In this document: positions 15,485 to 25,310 of the stretch, piece by piece | Layout: every line of letters begins with the position of its first letter | How positions within the stretch are numbered: position 1 is the first letter of the stretch | DNA from: Pseudomonas putida | GTDB taxonomy: Bacteria > Pseudomonadota > Gammaproteobacteria > Pseudomonadales > Pseudomonadaceae | Direction: 5' to 3' | Assembly (NCBI RefSeq): GCF_028682455.1 | Contig: NZ_JANHLD010000001.1 | Coordinates: 2,123,501 to 2,187,500 of the forward strand | DNA length: 64,000 nt | Position numbers and translations under genes: made by a program | Notes under the pieces: model-generated | The model's input: only the letters and a program-made list of their open reading frames with translations | Database searches by the model: none | What the model was told of the DNA's origin: nothing

Positions 15485-17629
15485 ATGATCAGCACCGAAC
15501 TCAAAACCACGATTCAGGGCGCCTATTCGCGTTTTCTCGAAGCCAAGAGCCTCAAGCCACGCTATGGCCAGCGGCTGATGATCGCCGAGGTTGCCAAGGT
15601 ACTTGGCGATATCGACTGCGATGACGAAGGTCGCCGTGTCGGTGATCCCGCCGTCGTGGCGGTCGAGGCCGGCACCGGTACCGGCAAGACGGTCGCCTAC
15701 AGCCTGGCCTCGATCCCGGCTGCCAAGGCGGCCGGCAAGCGCCTGGTGATTGCCACGGCGACGGTTGCCTTGCAGGAGCAGATCGTCTTCAAGGACCTGC
15801 CCGACCTGATGCGCAACAGCGGCCTGAACTTCAGTTTCGCCCTGGCCAAGGGGCGTGGGCGCTACTTGTGCCTGTCCAAGCTCGACCTGTTGCTGCAGGA
15901 GGGCCATGCGCAATCTGCCACTGCTCAGTTGTTCGAGGAAGAAGGCTTCAGGATCGAAGTCGACGAGGCCAGCCAGAAACTGTTCACCAGCATGATCGAG
16001 AAGCTCGCCGGCAACCGTTGGGACGGCGACCGCGACAGCTGGCCCCAGGCCCTGGAAGACCAGGACTGGGCACGACTGACCACCGATCATAGCCAGTGCA
16101 CCGGCCGCCACTGCCCGAACTTCGGCCAGTGCACGTTCTACAAGGCCCGTGAAGGCATGGGCAAGGTCGATGTCATCGTCACCAACCACGATATGGTCCT
16201 GGCCGACCTGGCCCTGGGCGGTGGTGCAGTGTTGCCTGACCCGCGCGACACCATCTATGTGTTCGACGAAGGTCATCACCTGCCAGACAAGGCCATCGGC
16301 CATTTCGCTCACTACACCCGCCTGCGCTCCACCGCCGACTGGCTGGAGCAGACCGCCAAGAACTTGACCAAGCTGTTGGCCCAGCACCCCTTGCCGGGCG
16401 ATCTGGGCAAGCTGATCGAGCAGGTGCCGGAACTGGCCCGGGAGATCAAGGCCCAGCAGCAGTTCATGTTCAGTGCGTGCGAGCAGGTCGCTGATTTTCG
16501 CCCCGGCGAAGACATGGAAGGCCGCGAGCGTCCGCGTCATCGCTTCGAAGCCGGCGTGGTGCCCGAGCATATGCGCGAGATGGGCATCGAGTTGAAGAAG
16601 GGCTTTTCACGCCTGACCGATCTGTTCACGCGCCTGACCGAGCTGCTCAAGGAGGGGATGGACGCGGAGGTGAACATTGGTATCGCCAGCCACCAGGCCG
16701 AAGAATGGTATCCGCTGTTCGGCAGCCTGCTGATGCGCGCCCAGGGCAACTGGGAACTGTGGACCGCCTTCACCGCCGAAGATCCGGAAGACAGCCCGCC
16801 CATGGCGCGCTGGCTGACTTTGGCCGAGAGCGGGGCACTGTTCGATATCGAGGTCAATGCCAGCCCGATCCTGGCGGCCGAGATGTTGCGGCGTAACCTC
16901 TGGAACGTCGCCCATGGCGCGTTGGTGACCTCGGCAACCCTGACCGCGCTGGGCAAGTTCGACCGCTTCCGCATGCGCGCCGGCCTGCCCAAAGACGCCG
17001 TGACCAGTGTGGTGCCCAGCCCGTTCCACCACGTCGATGCCGGTGTATTGCGGGTGCCGGACCTGCGCGCCGATCCCCGCGATGCCGCCGCACATACCGC
17101 CGCGATCATTCGTGACTTGCCGGAGCTGGTCGAGGGATCGCGCGGTTCGCTGGTGCTGTTCTCCTCGCGCAAGCAAATGCAGGATGTGTTCGACGGGCTG
17201 GACCGGGACTGGCGCAAGCAGGTGTTCATCCAGGGCAACCTGTCCAAGCAGGAAACCTTGAACAAGCACAAGGCGCGGGTCGATGGCGGTGACTCCAGCG
17301 TGTTGTTCGGCCTGGCCAGCTTTGCCGAGGGTGTCGACCTGCCTGGCGCCTATTGCGAGCATGTGGTGATTGCCAAGATTCCATTCGCCGTGCCCGATGA
17401 TCCGGTCGAGGCTGCCCTGGCCGAGTGGATCGAAGCCCGCGGTGGCAACCCGTTCATGGAGATCGCCGTGCCGGACGCCTCGTTGCGGCTGATCCAGGCC
17501 TGCGGTCGCCTGCTGCGTACCGAAGAGGATCGCGGCACCATCACCCTGCTGGATCGACGCGTCGTCACCCAGCGCTATGGCAAAGCTATTCTCAATGCGT
17601 TGCCGCCGTTCCGACGAGAAATTTCCTGA
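15485..17629 (+). CDS. dinG: ATP-dependent DNA helicase DinG (Fe-S, XPD-like)
   Basis: A 714-residue SF2 5'-3' helicase that unwinds forked DNA, R-loops and similar structures. Walker A AGTGTGKT is at 62-69 and motif II DEGH at 261-264. The Fe-S cluster ligands are Cys129, Cys205, Cys210 and Cys216 (RYLC; CTGRHCPNFGQC). Motif VI lies near residue 675 (LIQACGRLLR). The length equals that of E. coli DinG (716). The start is 97 bp from the divergent copD-like gene. I see no LexA box in that gap, so SOS control is not evident. Confidence 0.95.
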   Translation: MISTELKTTIQGAYSRFLEAKSLKPRYGQRLMIAEVAKVLGDIDCDDEGRRVGDPAVVAVEAGTGTGKTVAYSLASIPAAKAAGKRLVIATATVALQEQIVFKDLPDLMRNSGLNFSFALAKGRGRYLCLSKLDLLLQEGHAQSATAQLFEEEGFRIEVDEASQKLFTSMIEKLAGNRWDGDRDSWPQALEDQDWARLTTDHSQCTGRHCPNFGQCTFYKAREGMGKVDVIVTNHDMVLADLALGGGAVLPDPRDTIYVFDEGHHLPDKAIGHFAHYTRLRSTADWLEQTAKNLTKLLAQHPLPGDLGKLIEQVPELAREIKAQQQFMFSACEQVADFRPGEDMEGRERPRHRFEAGVVPEHMREMGIELKKGFSRLTDLFTRLTELLKEGMDAEVNIGIASHQAEEWYPLFGSLLMRAQGNWELWTAFTAEDPEDSPPMARWLTLAESGALFDIEVNASPILAAEMLRRNLWNVAHGALVTSATLTALGKFDRFRMRAGLPKDAVTSVVPSPFHHVDAGVLRVPDLRADPRDAAAHTAAIIRDLPELVEGSRGSLVLFSSRKQMQDVFDGLDRDWRKQVFIQGNLSKQETLNKHKARVDGGDSSVLFGLASFAEGVDLPGAYCEHVVIAKIPFAVPDDPVEAALAEWIEARGGNPFMEIAVPDASLRLIQACGRLLRTEEDRGTITLLDRRVVTQRYGKAILNALPPFRREIS

Positions 17630-17711
17630 CGCCCCGCAGAGTAATGCTCCGGGGCGTTGTCTATGTCTCAGTTCAAGGCCCGCAAGGGCCCTCAAGGAGA
17701 GCACCTGCCCT

Positions 17712-19967
17712 ATGATTCGCCGTACCTTGCCTGCTGTCTTCGCGCTGTTGCTCAGTAGTCCTTTGCTGGCCGGGCAACAGACGCTGTTCAGCTTCGTGCG
17801 CCCGGCCGCTGTGGTCAACGTGGTGACCGAAGATGCCAGTTTGCCGCAGTACAACGCAGAGCAGACGGCCGAGGGTGAGGTATTGCGCCGCGTGGTGTTC
17901 AACCCGGTTCAGCGCCCGAGCTTGAAATTGAGCCCGCAATCGGGGGTGTGGGACTGGTCTAGCGCTACCGCCCTGACGTTGCGCCTGCAAAGCGGCATGG
18001 ACTGGCCGCTGACGGTGGATGTCACGGTGCTGAGCAGCGACGGCAAGACCCTCACCAGCACCATCGATCTGCCGGCAGGCCCGGCGCAGACGGTGCTGGT
18101 GCCGCTCAAGGCAACCTCGCCACTGAGCCAGGGCATGCGTGCCGGGCCGCCAATGCCATGGGTGCATGAGGGCCAGCGTTGGTTGCTGTCTAGTAGTGCC
18201 GGTGAGCTGGATCTCAAGCAAGTGGTGTCGGTGACCTTGTCGATGAACAAGCCCGATGTCGCCCAGAGCCTGATGATCGAGCGCGTGGGTACCCAGGACG
18301 ACGATCAACTGCAAAAGGCTGTCTATACAGGCTTGATCGATGGTTACGGCCAATCCACCCGGGCGCGCTGGCCGGAAAAGATCGTCAGCGACGACCAACT
18401 CAAGTCCGCGGCGGCACGCGAGCAGCAGCAACTCAAGGGCTGGTTGGCCGAGCGCAGTCAGTTGCCACACGACAAATACGGTGGCGTGACCACAGGCGTG
18501 CGTTTCGAGGGCAAGGGTTTCTTCCGCACCGAAAAGCACGAAGGGCGCTGGTACCTGGTGACCCCTGAAGGCCATCCGTTCTATTCGCTGGGCGTCAATG
18601 CCGTCGCACCCGACGGCGGGCAGACCTACGTGGCCGGACGCGAGTCGATGTTCACCGCGCTGCCGCAGGCGGGCGAGCCCCTGGCGCAGTTCTATGGCGA
18701 AGGCAACAACAACGATGGCAACGGATCGTCCAGCGGGCGCGGTTTCAACCAGGGGCGCTGGTTCGACTTCTATGCCGCCAACCTGGAACGCACCCATGGC
18801 AAGGCTTGCACCCCGATCGCTGCAACCGACACCGCGCCCGCGCAGGAGTGCCCGGCGCCGGTGCTGGACAAACAGCGCTGGCAGGGGCATACCCTCGATC
18901 GCCTGCAGGCCTGGGGGTTCAACACCCTGGGCAACTGGAGCGATACGGGGCTGGGGCAGGCGGATCGCGTGGCCTACACCTTGCCGCTGTCGATCGTTGG
19001 TGACTACACCAGCATCAGCACGGGCATGGACTGGTGGGGCCGTATGCCCGACCCGTTCGACCCGCGTTTTGCCATGGCCACCGAACGTGCGGTCGCCATC
19101 GCCGCGCGTGACCACCGCGACGACCCGTGGCTGATCGGCTATTTTGCCGACAACGAACTGGCCTGGGCCGCGCCGGGCGATGACCCCAAGGCGCTGTATG
19201 CCCTGGCCTACGGCACGCTGCGCCTGACCACCGATGTGCCGGCCAAGCGTGCCTTCCTCAAGCAGTTGCGCGACAAATATCGGAACCAGGAGGGGCTATC
19301 CAAGGCCTGGGGTATCGACCTGCCGGCCTGGGAACTGATGGAAGACCCGGGCTTCGAGCCGCCCTTGCCGAGCCCGGAGTATCCGGAGATCGAGGCCGAT
19401 TTCAAATACTTCCAGAAGGTATTTGCCGAAACCTACTTCAAGACCATTTCCGACTCATTGAAGTGGCATGCGCCCAATCACTTGCTGCTGGGCGGCCGCT
19501 ACGCCGTCAGCACGCCGGAGGCGGTGGCCGCCTGTGCCGAATTCTGCGATGTATTGAGCTTCAACTTCTATACGCCCAAGCCTCAGGACGGCTACGAGTT
19601 CAGCCAGCTCAATGCGCTGGACAAGCCGGTGCTGGTCTCCGAGTTCCAGTTCGGCTCGCGGGATCGCGGCCCGTTCTGGCCAGGGCCGATGGAAGTGGCC
19701 AAGGAAGAGGCGCGCGGGCCTGCCTATGCCGCGTTCGTCAAGGCTGCGCTGGCCGAGCCAACGATTGTAGGGGTGCACTGGTTCCAGTACCTGGACCAAC
19801 CGGCCAGCGGCCGCTTGCTGGACGGAGAGAACGGGCACTTCGGCCTGGTGGGCATTACCGATGTGCCGTTCCAGGGCTTTGTCGAGAGCGTGCGTAAAAG
19901 CAACCTGCAGGCGCAGGAGCAGATCGGCAAGCCCCTGGCGCCCGAAAAGGCGGCTGAAGCCCCGTAA
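17712..19967 (+). CDS. Exported agarase-like glycoside hydrolase (clan GH-A)
   Basis: A 751-residue protein with a Sec signal peptide (residues 1-20, cleavage near LLA-GQ). The N-terminal third is a beta-rich carbohydrate-binding-like domain. From about residue 250 comes a TIM-barrel catalytic domain with YFADNELAWAAPGDD (acid/base Glu after Asn) and LVSEFQFGSRDRGPFWPG (candidate nucleophile Glu), the pattern of GH42/GH50 beta-agarases and galactosidases. AAGGAG precedes the ATG, 82 bp after dinG. It probably acts on an extracellular or periplasmic polysaccharide; substrate unknown. No other polysaccharide genes are adjacent. Confidence 0.78.
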   Translation: MIRRTLPAVFALLLSSPLLAGQQTLFSFVRPAAVVNVVTEDASLPQYNAEQTAEGEVLRRVVFNPVQRPSLKLSPQSGVWDWSSATALTLRLQSGMDWPLTVDVTVLSSDGKTLTSTIDLPAGPAQTVLVPLKATSPLSQGMRAGPPMPWVHEGQRWLLSSSAGELDLKQVVSVTLSMNKPDVAQSLMIERVGTQDDDQLQKAVYTGLIDGYGQSTRARWPEKIVSDDQLKSAAAREQQQLKGWLAERSQLPHDKYGGVTTGVRFEGKGFFRTEKHEGRWYLVTPEGHPFYSLGVNAVAPDGGQTYVAGRESMFTALPQAGEPLAQFYGEGNNNDGNGSSSGRGFNQGRWFDFYAANLERTHGKACTPIAATDTAPAQECPAPVLDKQRWQGHTLDRLQAWGFNTLGNWSDTGLGQADRVAYTLPLSIVGDYTSISTGMDWWGRMPDPFDPRFAMATERAVAIAARDHRDDPWLIGYFADNELAWAAPGDDPKALYALAYGTLRLTTDVPAKRAFLKQLRDKYRNQEGLSKAWGIDLPAWELMEDPGFEPPLPSPEYPEIEADFKYFQKVFAETYFKTISDSLKWHAPNHLLLGGRYAVSTPEAVAACAEFCDVLSFNFYTPKPQDGYEFSQLNALDKPVLVSEFQFGSRDRGPFWPGPMEVAKEEARGPAYAAFVKAALAEPTIVGVHWFQYLDQPASGRLLDGENGHFGLVGITDVPFQGFVESVRKSNLQAQEQIGKPLAPEKAAEAP

Positions 19968-20116
19968 CACCTGCCTGTCGGCCCGACGTATGTGAGTACG
20001 TCGGGCCGAACCGCTACCGGGCCGGGCAACTGCCTGACCACTGTCTGTTCCCAAATCCGCCACAGGCTGAAACAATGCACGCCATTTTGGGTTTTGGTGT
20101 ATTCGGGAGCGGCTGG

Positions 20117-21262
20117 GTGCAGATTCAGGGTCATTACGAGCTTAAGTTCGAAGCGGTGCGCGAAGCCTTCGCGGCCTTGTTCGACGATCCCCAGGAGCGG
20201 GGTGCGGCGCTGTGCATCCAGGTCGGTGGCGAAACGGTCGTTGATCTATGGTCGGGCACCGCCGACAAGGACGGTGCCGAGGCCTGGCACAGCGACACCA
20301 TTGCCAATCTGTTTTCCTGCACCAAGGCCTTTGCGGCGGTCACCGCCCTGCAACTGGTAGGCGAGGGCAAGCTGTCGCTGGATGCACCGGTCGCGCGTTA
20401 CTGGCCTGAGTTCGCCCAGGCCGGCAAGCAGGCCATCACTTTGCGGCAGCTGCTTTGCCACCAAGCCGGATTGCCGGCCATTCGTCAGTTGCTCAGCGCC
20501 GAGTCCTTCTATGAGTGGCAGACCATGGTCGACACCCTGGCCGCCGAGACCCCCTGGTGGACCCCGGGGACTGCCCATGGTTATGCGGCAATCACCTATG
20601 GCTGGCTGATCGGCGAGTTGATTCGCCGCGCCGATGGGCGCGAGCCGGGTGAATCCATTGTGGCTCGCACCGCACGCCCGTTGGGCCTGGATTTCCACAT
20701 TGGCCTGGCCGACGACCAGTTCCACCGCGTGGCGCATATCGCCCGGGGCAAGGGCAACATGGGTGACGAAGCAGCCCAGCGTCTGTTGCAGGTTACCCTG
20801 CGCGAGCCCGAGGCGTTGTCGACCCGAGCCTTTACCAACCCGCCAGGGATGCTCACCAGCACCAACAAGCCGCAGTGGCGGCGGATGCAACAGCCAGCGG
20901 CCAATGGTCATGGCAATGCCCGCAGCCTGGCCGGGTTCTACGCAGGGTTGCTCGATGGCAGCCTGCTGGAATCCGAGCTGCTCGACGAGCTGACCCGCGA
21001 ACACAGCCTGGGCGAGGACAAGACACTGCTGACCCGTACCCGTTTCGGCCTGGGCTGCATGCTCGATCAACCGACGGTGGCCAATGCCACCTTCGGCCTG
21101 GGCAGCAAGGCCTTTGGGCATCCGGGCGCGGGTGGATCGGTCGGGTTTGCCGACCCTGAACACGATGTGGCGTTCGGTTTTGTGACCAATACCCTGGGCC
21201 CTTATGTGCTGATGGACCCGCGGGCACAGAAGCTGGTACGGGTACTGGGCAGTTGCCTTTGA
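20117..21262 (+). CDS. Serine hydrolase/esterase, class C beta-lactamase family (EstB-like)
   Basis: A 381-residue protein without a signal peptide. SCTK supplies the SxxK nucleophile and lysine near residue 75; TYGW takes the place of the YxN motif near residue 170; HPGAGG replaces the KTG box near residue 340. This is the EstB type of cytoplasmic esterase, which hydrolyses short-chain esters and not beta-lactams. I chose the GTG at 20117 because GGGAG sits 7 bases before it; the ATG at 20075 would add 14 residues with a weaker SD. It lies between the agarase-like gene and the third OmpA gene. Confidence 0.82.
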   Translation: MQIQGHYELKFEAVREAFAALFDDPQERGAALCIQVGGETVVDLWSGTADKDGAEAWHSDTIANLFSCTKAFAAVTALQLVGEGKLSLDAPVARYWPEFAQAGKQAITLRQLLCHQAGLPAIRQLLSAESFYEWQTMVDTLAAETPWWTPGTAHGYAAITYGWLIGELIRRADGREPGESIVARTARPLGLDFHIGLADDQFHRVAHIARGKGNMGDEAAQRLLQVTLREPEALSTRAFTNPPGMLTSTNKPQWRRMQQPAANGHGNARSLAGFYAGLLDGSLLESELLDELTREHSLGEDKTLLTRTRFGLGCMLDQPTVANATFGLGSKAFGHPGAGGSVGFADPEHDVAFGFVTNTLGPYVLMDPRAQKLVRVLGSCL

Positions 21263-21361
21263 TCGGTTAACCCCGGTGTTACCTGAACCCTTTGTCTATT
21301 CTGGATTCCAATGCTCAGCACTTTTGAGCAGAATTTCTTTCATTTTCATGGTGTATCGCTG

Positions 21362-22333
21362 ATGTCTTCACATAAAACCTTAGCTCTCGCCCTGTGCTTG
21401 GCCATGACCGGTTGCGCGCAGCACTCTCAGAATGGCGCGGCAGATGGCGGGCTCAACTGGTGGCCCTTCGGCTCGGACAAGGTCGCCGACAAGGAAGTGA
21501 AGGAAGTCGTAGTCGAAAAGGTGGCCAAGGCCGATGCCAAGTCGGAAAGCAGCAGCCGCTGGTGGTGGCCATTCGGTGACAGCGACAAGGCCAAAGCCGC
21601 TGCCATTCCGAAGATCGACCACAAAGCTACTCAGGCCTGGCTGGACAACTATGAGCCGCGCCTGCGTGAAGCCATCAAGGACAGCAAGTTCGAGGTAGAG
21701 CGTCGTGAAGACGTGCTGGTGGTCACCGTGCCGGTGGATTCCTCCTACAACCCTGACCGTCCAGCCATGCTCCTGCCTGTTTCGCTGGGACCGATTACCC
21801 GGGTGGCCAAGGCCATCGAAACCGACAAGCAGACTGCCGTTCTGGTATTGGGTCATGCCGACACCAGCGGTGCTGCCGCCCTCAACCAGAAGCTCAGCCA
21901 GGAACGTGCGCAGTCGATCGCCGCGATCTTCCGCCTCAGCGGCCTGGAACGTGATCGTCTGAACCTGCGGGGCATGGGCTCGGAAATGCCTCGTGCGGCC
22001 AACGACAGTGTTGAAGGTCGCGCCTTGAACCGCCGAGTAGAGATGGTACTGACCCCGCAAAACACCATGATCGCCTTGCTCGCCAAGTACAAGCAGCCAA
22101 CCCCGAGCCCGGCCGCGATGGTTGCCGTGCAAGATGCCAAGGCACCGGTCAAGGCGGCTGTGAAGCCTGCCGCCAAGGCACCGGCCAAAGCTGCCAGCAC
22201 CGCCAAGAAAGCTGCTCCGGCCAAGAGCACTGCAGCCAAGAAGAAAGCCACTGCCGCCAAGCCCGCAGCCAAAAAGCCTGCGCCGGCAGCGAAAAAAGTG
22301 GCCGCCAACACCAGCCCTGCGAAGACCAACTGA
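21362..22333 (+). CDS. OmpA family lipoprotein with lysine/alanine-rich H1-like tail
   Basis: A 323-residue lipoprotein, lipobox MTGC (Cys18). Two WWPFGD/WWPFGS motifs flank a charged linker (residues 30-75). The OmpA peptidoglycan-binding domain (about 110-230) includes LGHADTSGAAALNQKLSQERA. The last 70 residues are built from AKxA, KPAAK and PAKA units, like eukaryotic histone H1 and AlgP. The start at 21362 is chosen over 21311 because it gives the lipobox directly. pdxH follows after 18 bp, so the two probably form an operon (as PA1048-pdxH, from memory). Confidence 0.87.
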   Translation: MSSHKTLALALCLAMTGCAQHSQNGAADGGLNWWPFGSDKVADKEVKEVVVEKVAKADAKSESSSRWWWPFGDSDKAKAAAIPKIDHKATQAWLDNYEPRLREAIKDSKFEVERREDVLVVTVPVDSSYNPDRPAMLLPVSLGPITRVAKAIETDKQTAVLVLGHADTSGAAALNQKLSQERAQSIAAIFRLSGLERDRLNLRGMGSEMPRAANDSVEGRALNRRVEMVLTPQNTMIALLAKYKQPTPSPAAMVAVQDAKAPVKAAVKPAAKAPAKAASTAKKAAPAKSTAAKKKATAAKPAAKKPAPAAKKVAANTSPAKTN

Positions 22334-22351
22334 TCGTCAAGGAACGCAGCA

Positions 22352-22999
22352 ATGACCCAGACCCTGGCCGATATGCGCCGCGACTACACCCGTGATGGCC
22401 TGGCAGAAGCCCAGGCCCCGGACGAACCCTTCGCGTTGTTTCGCCACTGGTTCGACGACGCGGTGAAAACCGAGCAGCCGCCGGTAGAGGCCAATGCCAT
22501 GACGGTGGCGACGGTGGATGCTGACGGTCGCCCGCACTGCCGGATCCTGTTGCTCAAAGGCCTGGATGACAAAGGCTTCACCTTTTTCACCAACTACGAG
22601 AGCGCCAAGGGCCAGCAGCTGCTGGCCAATCCCTATGCGGCCATGACTTTCTTCTGGCCGGCCCTCGAGCGGCAGGTGCGAATCGAAGGCAAGGTGGTCA
22701 AGGTCAGTGCCCAGGAATCGGACGAGTATTACCAGGTGCGCCCGTTGGGCAGTCGCCTGGGGGCCTGGGCATCACCACAGAGCCGGGTGATAGCTGATCG
22801 CGCGGAGCTCGAGGGGTTGGTCAAGGCCACCGAGCAGCGGTTCAGCGACACGCAGCCGCATTGCCCTGAACACTGGGGCGGCTATCGCTTGCTGCCCGAA
22901 CGCATCGAGTTCTGGCAGGGGCGTGCCAGCCGCCTGCATGACCGCCTCAATTACCGCCTGCAAGAGGGCACCTGGTTGCGCGAGCGCCTGGCGCCCTAA
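22352..22999 (+). CDS. pdxH: Pyridoxine/pyridoxamine 5'-phosphate oxidase
   Basis: An FMN enzyme that oxidises PNP or PMP to pyridoxal 5'-phosphate, the last step of B6 synthesis and salvage. The 215-residue protein has the FMN-binding [11 protein letters not shown] and [13 protein letters not shown] segments and the C-terminal [14 protein letters not shown], which holds the substrate phosphate and active-site Arg/His. The length is typical. AAGGAACG precedes the ATG. Its stop codon overlaps that of the convergent small gene by 3 bp (22997-22998 shared). Confidence 0.96.
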   Translation: MTQTLADMRRDYTRDGLAEAQAPDEPFALFRHWFDDAVKTEQPPVEANAMTVATVDADGRPHCRILLLKGLDDKGFTFFTNYESAKGQQLLANPYAAMTFFWPALERQVRIEGKVVKVSAQESDEYYQVRPLGSRLGAWASPQSRVIADRAELEGLVKATEQRFSDTQPHCPEHWGGYRLLPERIEFWQGRASRLHDRLNYRLQEGTWLRERLAP

Positions 23000-23229
23000 T
23001 CGGTATAGCTGGCGGCCTCGCGCTCCAGCCAGGTCGCCAACTGTGCGCGCTTGACCTTTTGCGCGCGCGCTTTGTCCAAGCACTCAAGCATGTAGGCTTT
23101 CTTGCGCTCGTCCTTGCCGGCCATCGACAGCGCCAGGTCGCGGTCCATCCAGCGCCGGATGCGCACATACAACCACCAGTGAAAATACAACCCTGCCACA
23201 GTCGTGACGACGACGATGAAGTAATCCAT
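22996..23229 (-). CDS. Small membrane-anchored hypothetical protein
   Basis: A 77-residue protein with one N-terminal membrane helix ([20 protein letters not shown]) followed by a basic, helical cytoplasmic tail ([20 protein letters not shown]). I recall a similarly sized unassigned gene next to pdxH in P. aeruginosa. Function unknown. The ATG at 23229 is preferred; the upstream alternative at 23274 adds residues without extra support. Confidence 0.7.
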   Translation of the reverse strand: MDYFIVVVTTVAGLYFHWWLYVRIRRWMDRDLALSMAGKDERKKAYMLECLDKARAQKVKRAQLATWLEREAASYTD

Positions 23230-23376
23230 GACTATCCTTGCGCTAGACGTTTCTACAGACCGCATCGATGACACAGGCTGTATGGAAGCTGAATAGAAGC
23301 AATTTTACCCCGCATCGGTCGTGACAGTCGTCAATGGGCGGAGTCTAATGAACACCTGAATTATGGAGATCATCCT

Positions 23377-23841
23377 ATGCGTAAATCTGTTCTGCTGTTG
23401 GCCAGCTTCACAACGATGTCGATTCTGCTCACTGGTTGTGCGTCGAGCCTGACCGGCGATAGCTATTCGCGTGACGAGGCCCGCCGCGTTCAAACGGTAC
23501 GGATGGGCACCATCGAGTCGCTGCGACCGGTCAAAATCGAAGGTACCAAGACCCCGATCGGCGGCGGCGCCGGCGCCGTTGTTGGCGGCGTGGCCGGTAG
23601 CGCCATCGGTGGCGGGCGCGGCAGCATCGTTGCGGCGGTCATCGGTGCCGTGGCGGGTGGCCTGGCCGGCTCTGCCGCTGAAGAAGGCCTGACCCGCACC
23701 CAAGGCGTGGAAATCACCGTACGTGAAGACGACGGCAGCATGCGCGCCTATGTGCAGGCGGTGCAGGAAAACGAAATTTTCCGTGTGGGTGAGCGTGTGC
23801 GCATCATGACCGTCGATGGTACCAGCCGGGTTTCGCACTGA
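23377..23841 (+). CDS. slyB: Outer-membrane lipoprotein SlyB (glycine zipper 2TM)
   Basis: A 154-residue lipoprotein, lipobox LTGC (Cys21). The central glycine-zipper hairpin (residues 65-105) contains GGGAGAVVGGVAGSAIGGG. The C-terminal domain (EITVREDDGSMRAYVQ, FRVGERVRIM) is typical of SlyB/PcpY. SlyB proteins stabilise the outer membrane and respond to envelope stress through PhoPQ in enterics; no PhoP box was identified here. TGGAG precedes the ATG. It has its own strong terminator. Confidence 0.88.
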   Translation: MRKSVLLLASFTTMSILLTGCASSLTGDSYSRDEARRVQTVRMGTIESLRPVKIEGTKTPIGGGAGAVVGGVAGSAIGGGRGSIVAAVIGAVAGGLAGSAAEEGLTRTQGVEITVREDDGSMRAYVQAVQENEIFRVGERVRIMTVDGTSRVSH

Positions 23842-23857
23842 TACCCGATCAGCCATG

Positions 23858-23896
23858 AAAAACCCCGACTCGGCAGTGCCGGTCGGGGTTTTTTAT
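23858..23896. terminator. Bidirectional rho-independent terminator between slyB and nhaA
   Basis: AACCCCGAC (23861-23869) pairs with GTCGGGGTT (23882-23890), with an inner stem CGGCA/TGCCG, flanked by A-rich DNA on the left and six T on the right. It serves both convergent genes. Confidence 0.9.
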
Positions 23897-23910
23897 TGCC
23901 TGCTTATCGG

Positions 23911-25089
23911 TCAGGCGGTGACGGCTTTGCGACTGGCCAGCGCGGTCATGGTGTAGCCGATCAGCGCGGCGAGAATGGAGCCGGTCAGGATACCCATGCG
24001 GTCCATGCCGGCATACTCGCTGCTGCCGGGCACGAACGCCAGGGAGCCCACGAACAGGCTCATGGTGAAGCCGATACCACACAAGATCGCCACACCCAGC
24101 ACCTGGCCCCAGTTGGCGTTGGCGGGTAGGGCGGCAATACCCAGCTTGACCGACATCCAGGTCAGGCCGAATACCCCGAGGGTCTTGCCCAGCAGCAAGC
24201 CCACGGCGATGCCCATGGGCACGTGGTGGGTGAAGCTCTCAAGCGTGACCCCGGCCAGCGATACACCTGCGTTGGAGAAGGCAAACAATGGCAGGATGCC
24301 GTAGGCGACCCACGGGTGCAGTGCATGCTCCAGCGTCAGCAGTGGGGAGGGCTCGGCATTGCGGGTGCGCAATGGAATGCACAGGGCCAGGGTGACGCCG
24401 GCGAGGGTGGCGTGCACACCACTCTTGAGCACGCAGACCCAGAGGATCAGGCCGATCACCATATAAGGCCCCAGCTTGACCACGCCCAGCCGATTCATGG
24501 CGATCAGGGCCACCAAGCAGGCTGCTGCCAGCATCAGCGACAAGCTCGACAATTCGCCCGAGTAGAACAGGGCGATGACAATGATCGCACCCAGGTCATC
24601 GATGATCGCCAGGGTCATCAGGAACAGTTTCAGCGACACCGGCACACGCTTGCCCAGCAGGGCAAGTACGCCCAGGGCGAAGGCGATGTCGGTGGCCATG
24701 GGAATGGCCCAGCCCGCGCTCGCGCTTGGGTCATCCTTGTTCAGGAACCAGTAGATCAGCGCAGGAACTACCATGCCGCCAATGGCTGCAGCACCGGGCA
24801 GGATGATCTGCGACGGCTTGGACAGGTGGCCTTCGACCACCTCGCGTTTGACTTCAAGGCCGATCAGCAGGAAAAACAGGGCCATCAAGCCGTCATTGAT
24901 CCACAGCAGCAGCGGCTTGGCGATTTTCAGTGCGCCGATCTGGGCGACCACGGGGACATCCAGCAGGCCGTTGTACAGGTACGATAACGGCGAGTTGTTG
25001 ATGATCAGGGCCAGGGCAGCTGCAGCAATCAGTAATAGACCGCTGGCTGCTTCCAACTGAAAGAAACGTGTGAAAGTGCTACGCAGCAA
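23911..25089 (-). CDS. nhaA: Na+/H+ antiporter NhaA
   Basis: An electrogenic antiporter of the inner membrane that exports Na+ or Li+ in exchange for H+. The 392-residue protein has about 12 membrane segments. [17 protein letters not shown] carries the paired Asp of the ion-binding site. [20 protein letters not shown] and the C-terminal [18 protein letters not shown] are family signatures. No ATG lies at the expected N-terminus: the likely start is TTG at 25089 (then [16 protein letters not shown]), with GGAG 7 bases before it. An upstream TTG at 25116 lacks an SD. Confidence 0.92.
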   Translation of the reverse strand: MLRSTFTRFFQLEAASGLLLIAAAALALIINNSPLSYLYNGLLDVPVVAQIGALKIAKPLLLWINDGLMALFFLLIGLEVKREVVEGHLSKPSQIILPGAAAIGGMVVPALIYWFLNKDDPSASAGWAIPMATDIAFALGVLALLGKRVPVSLKLFLMTLAIIDDLGAIIVIALFYSGELSSLSLMLAAACLVALIAMNRLGVVKLGPYMVIGLILWVCVLKSGVHATLAGVTLALCIPLRTRNAEPSPLLTLEHALHPWVAYGILPLFAFSNAGVSLAGVTLESFTHHVPMGIAVGLLLGKTLGVFGLTWMSVKLGIAALPANANWGQVLGVAILCGIGFTMSLFVGSLAFVPGSSEYAGMDRMGILTGSILAALIGYTMTALASRKAVTA

Positions 25090-25310
25090 GGGTGATCTCC
25101 ATCCTGAGGGTTCCAATAGGGCGACACCCTACCGTGAGAAGATATTCTTTAAAACAAAAACTATATTCGTTTTTGTTATAAATGATGGCCATCTTGCCTC
25201 ATGCAGCCTAGCAGTTGTATCGGAATATTTACTGTGGCTGTATCTGTTAGCTTTCGCTGGGGATTCCTACCATGAACCCCTGCATTTCGATCTTTTTACG
25301 GGACTGGACC

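Noticed and set aside
22140..22330. Lys/Ala repeat DNA as a tandem repeat locus
   Set aside because: The units vary in length and codons; it is a low-complexity protein tail, not a DNA tandem array.
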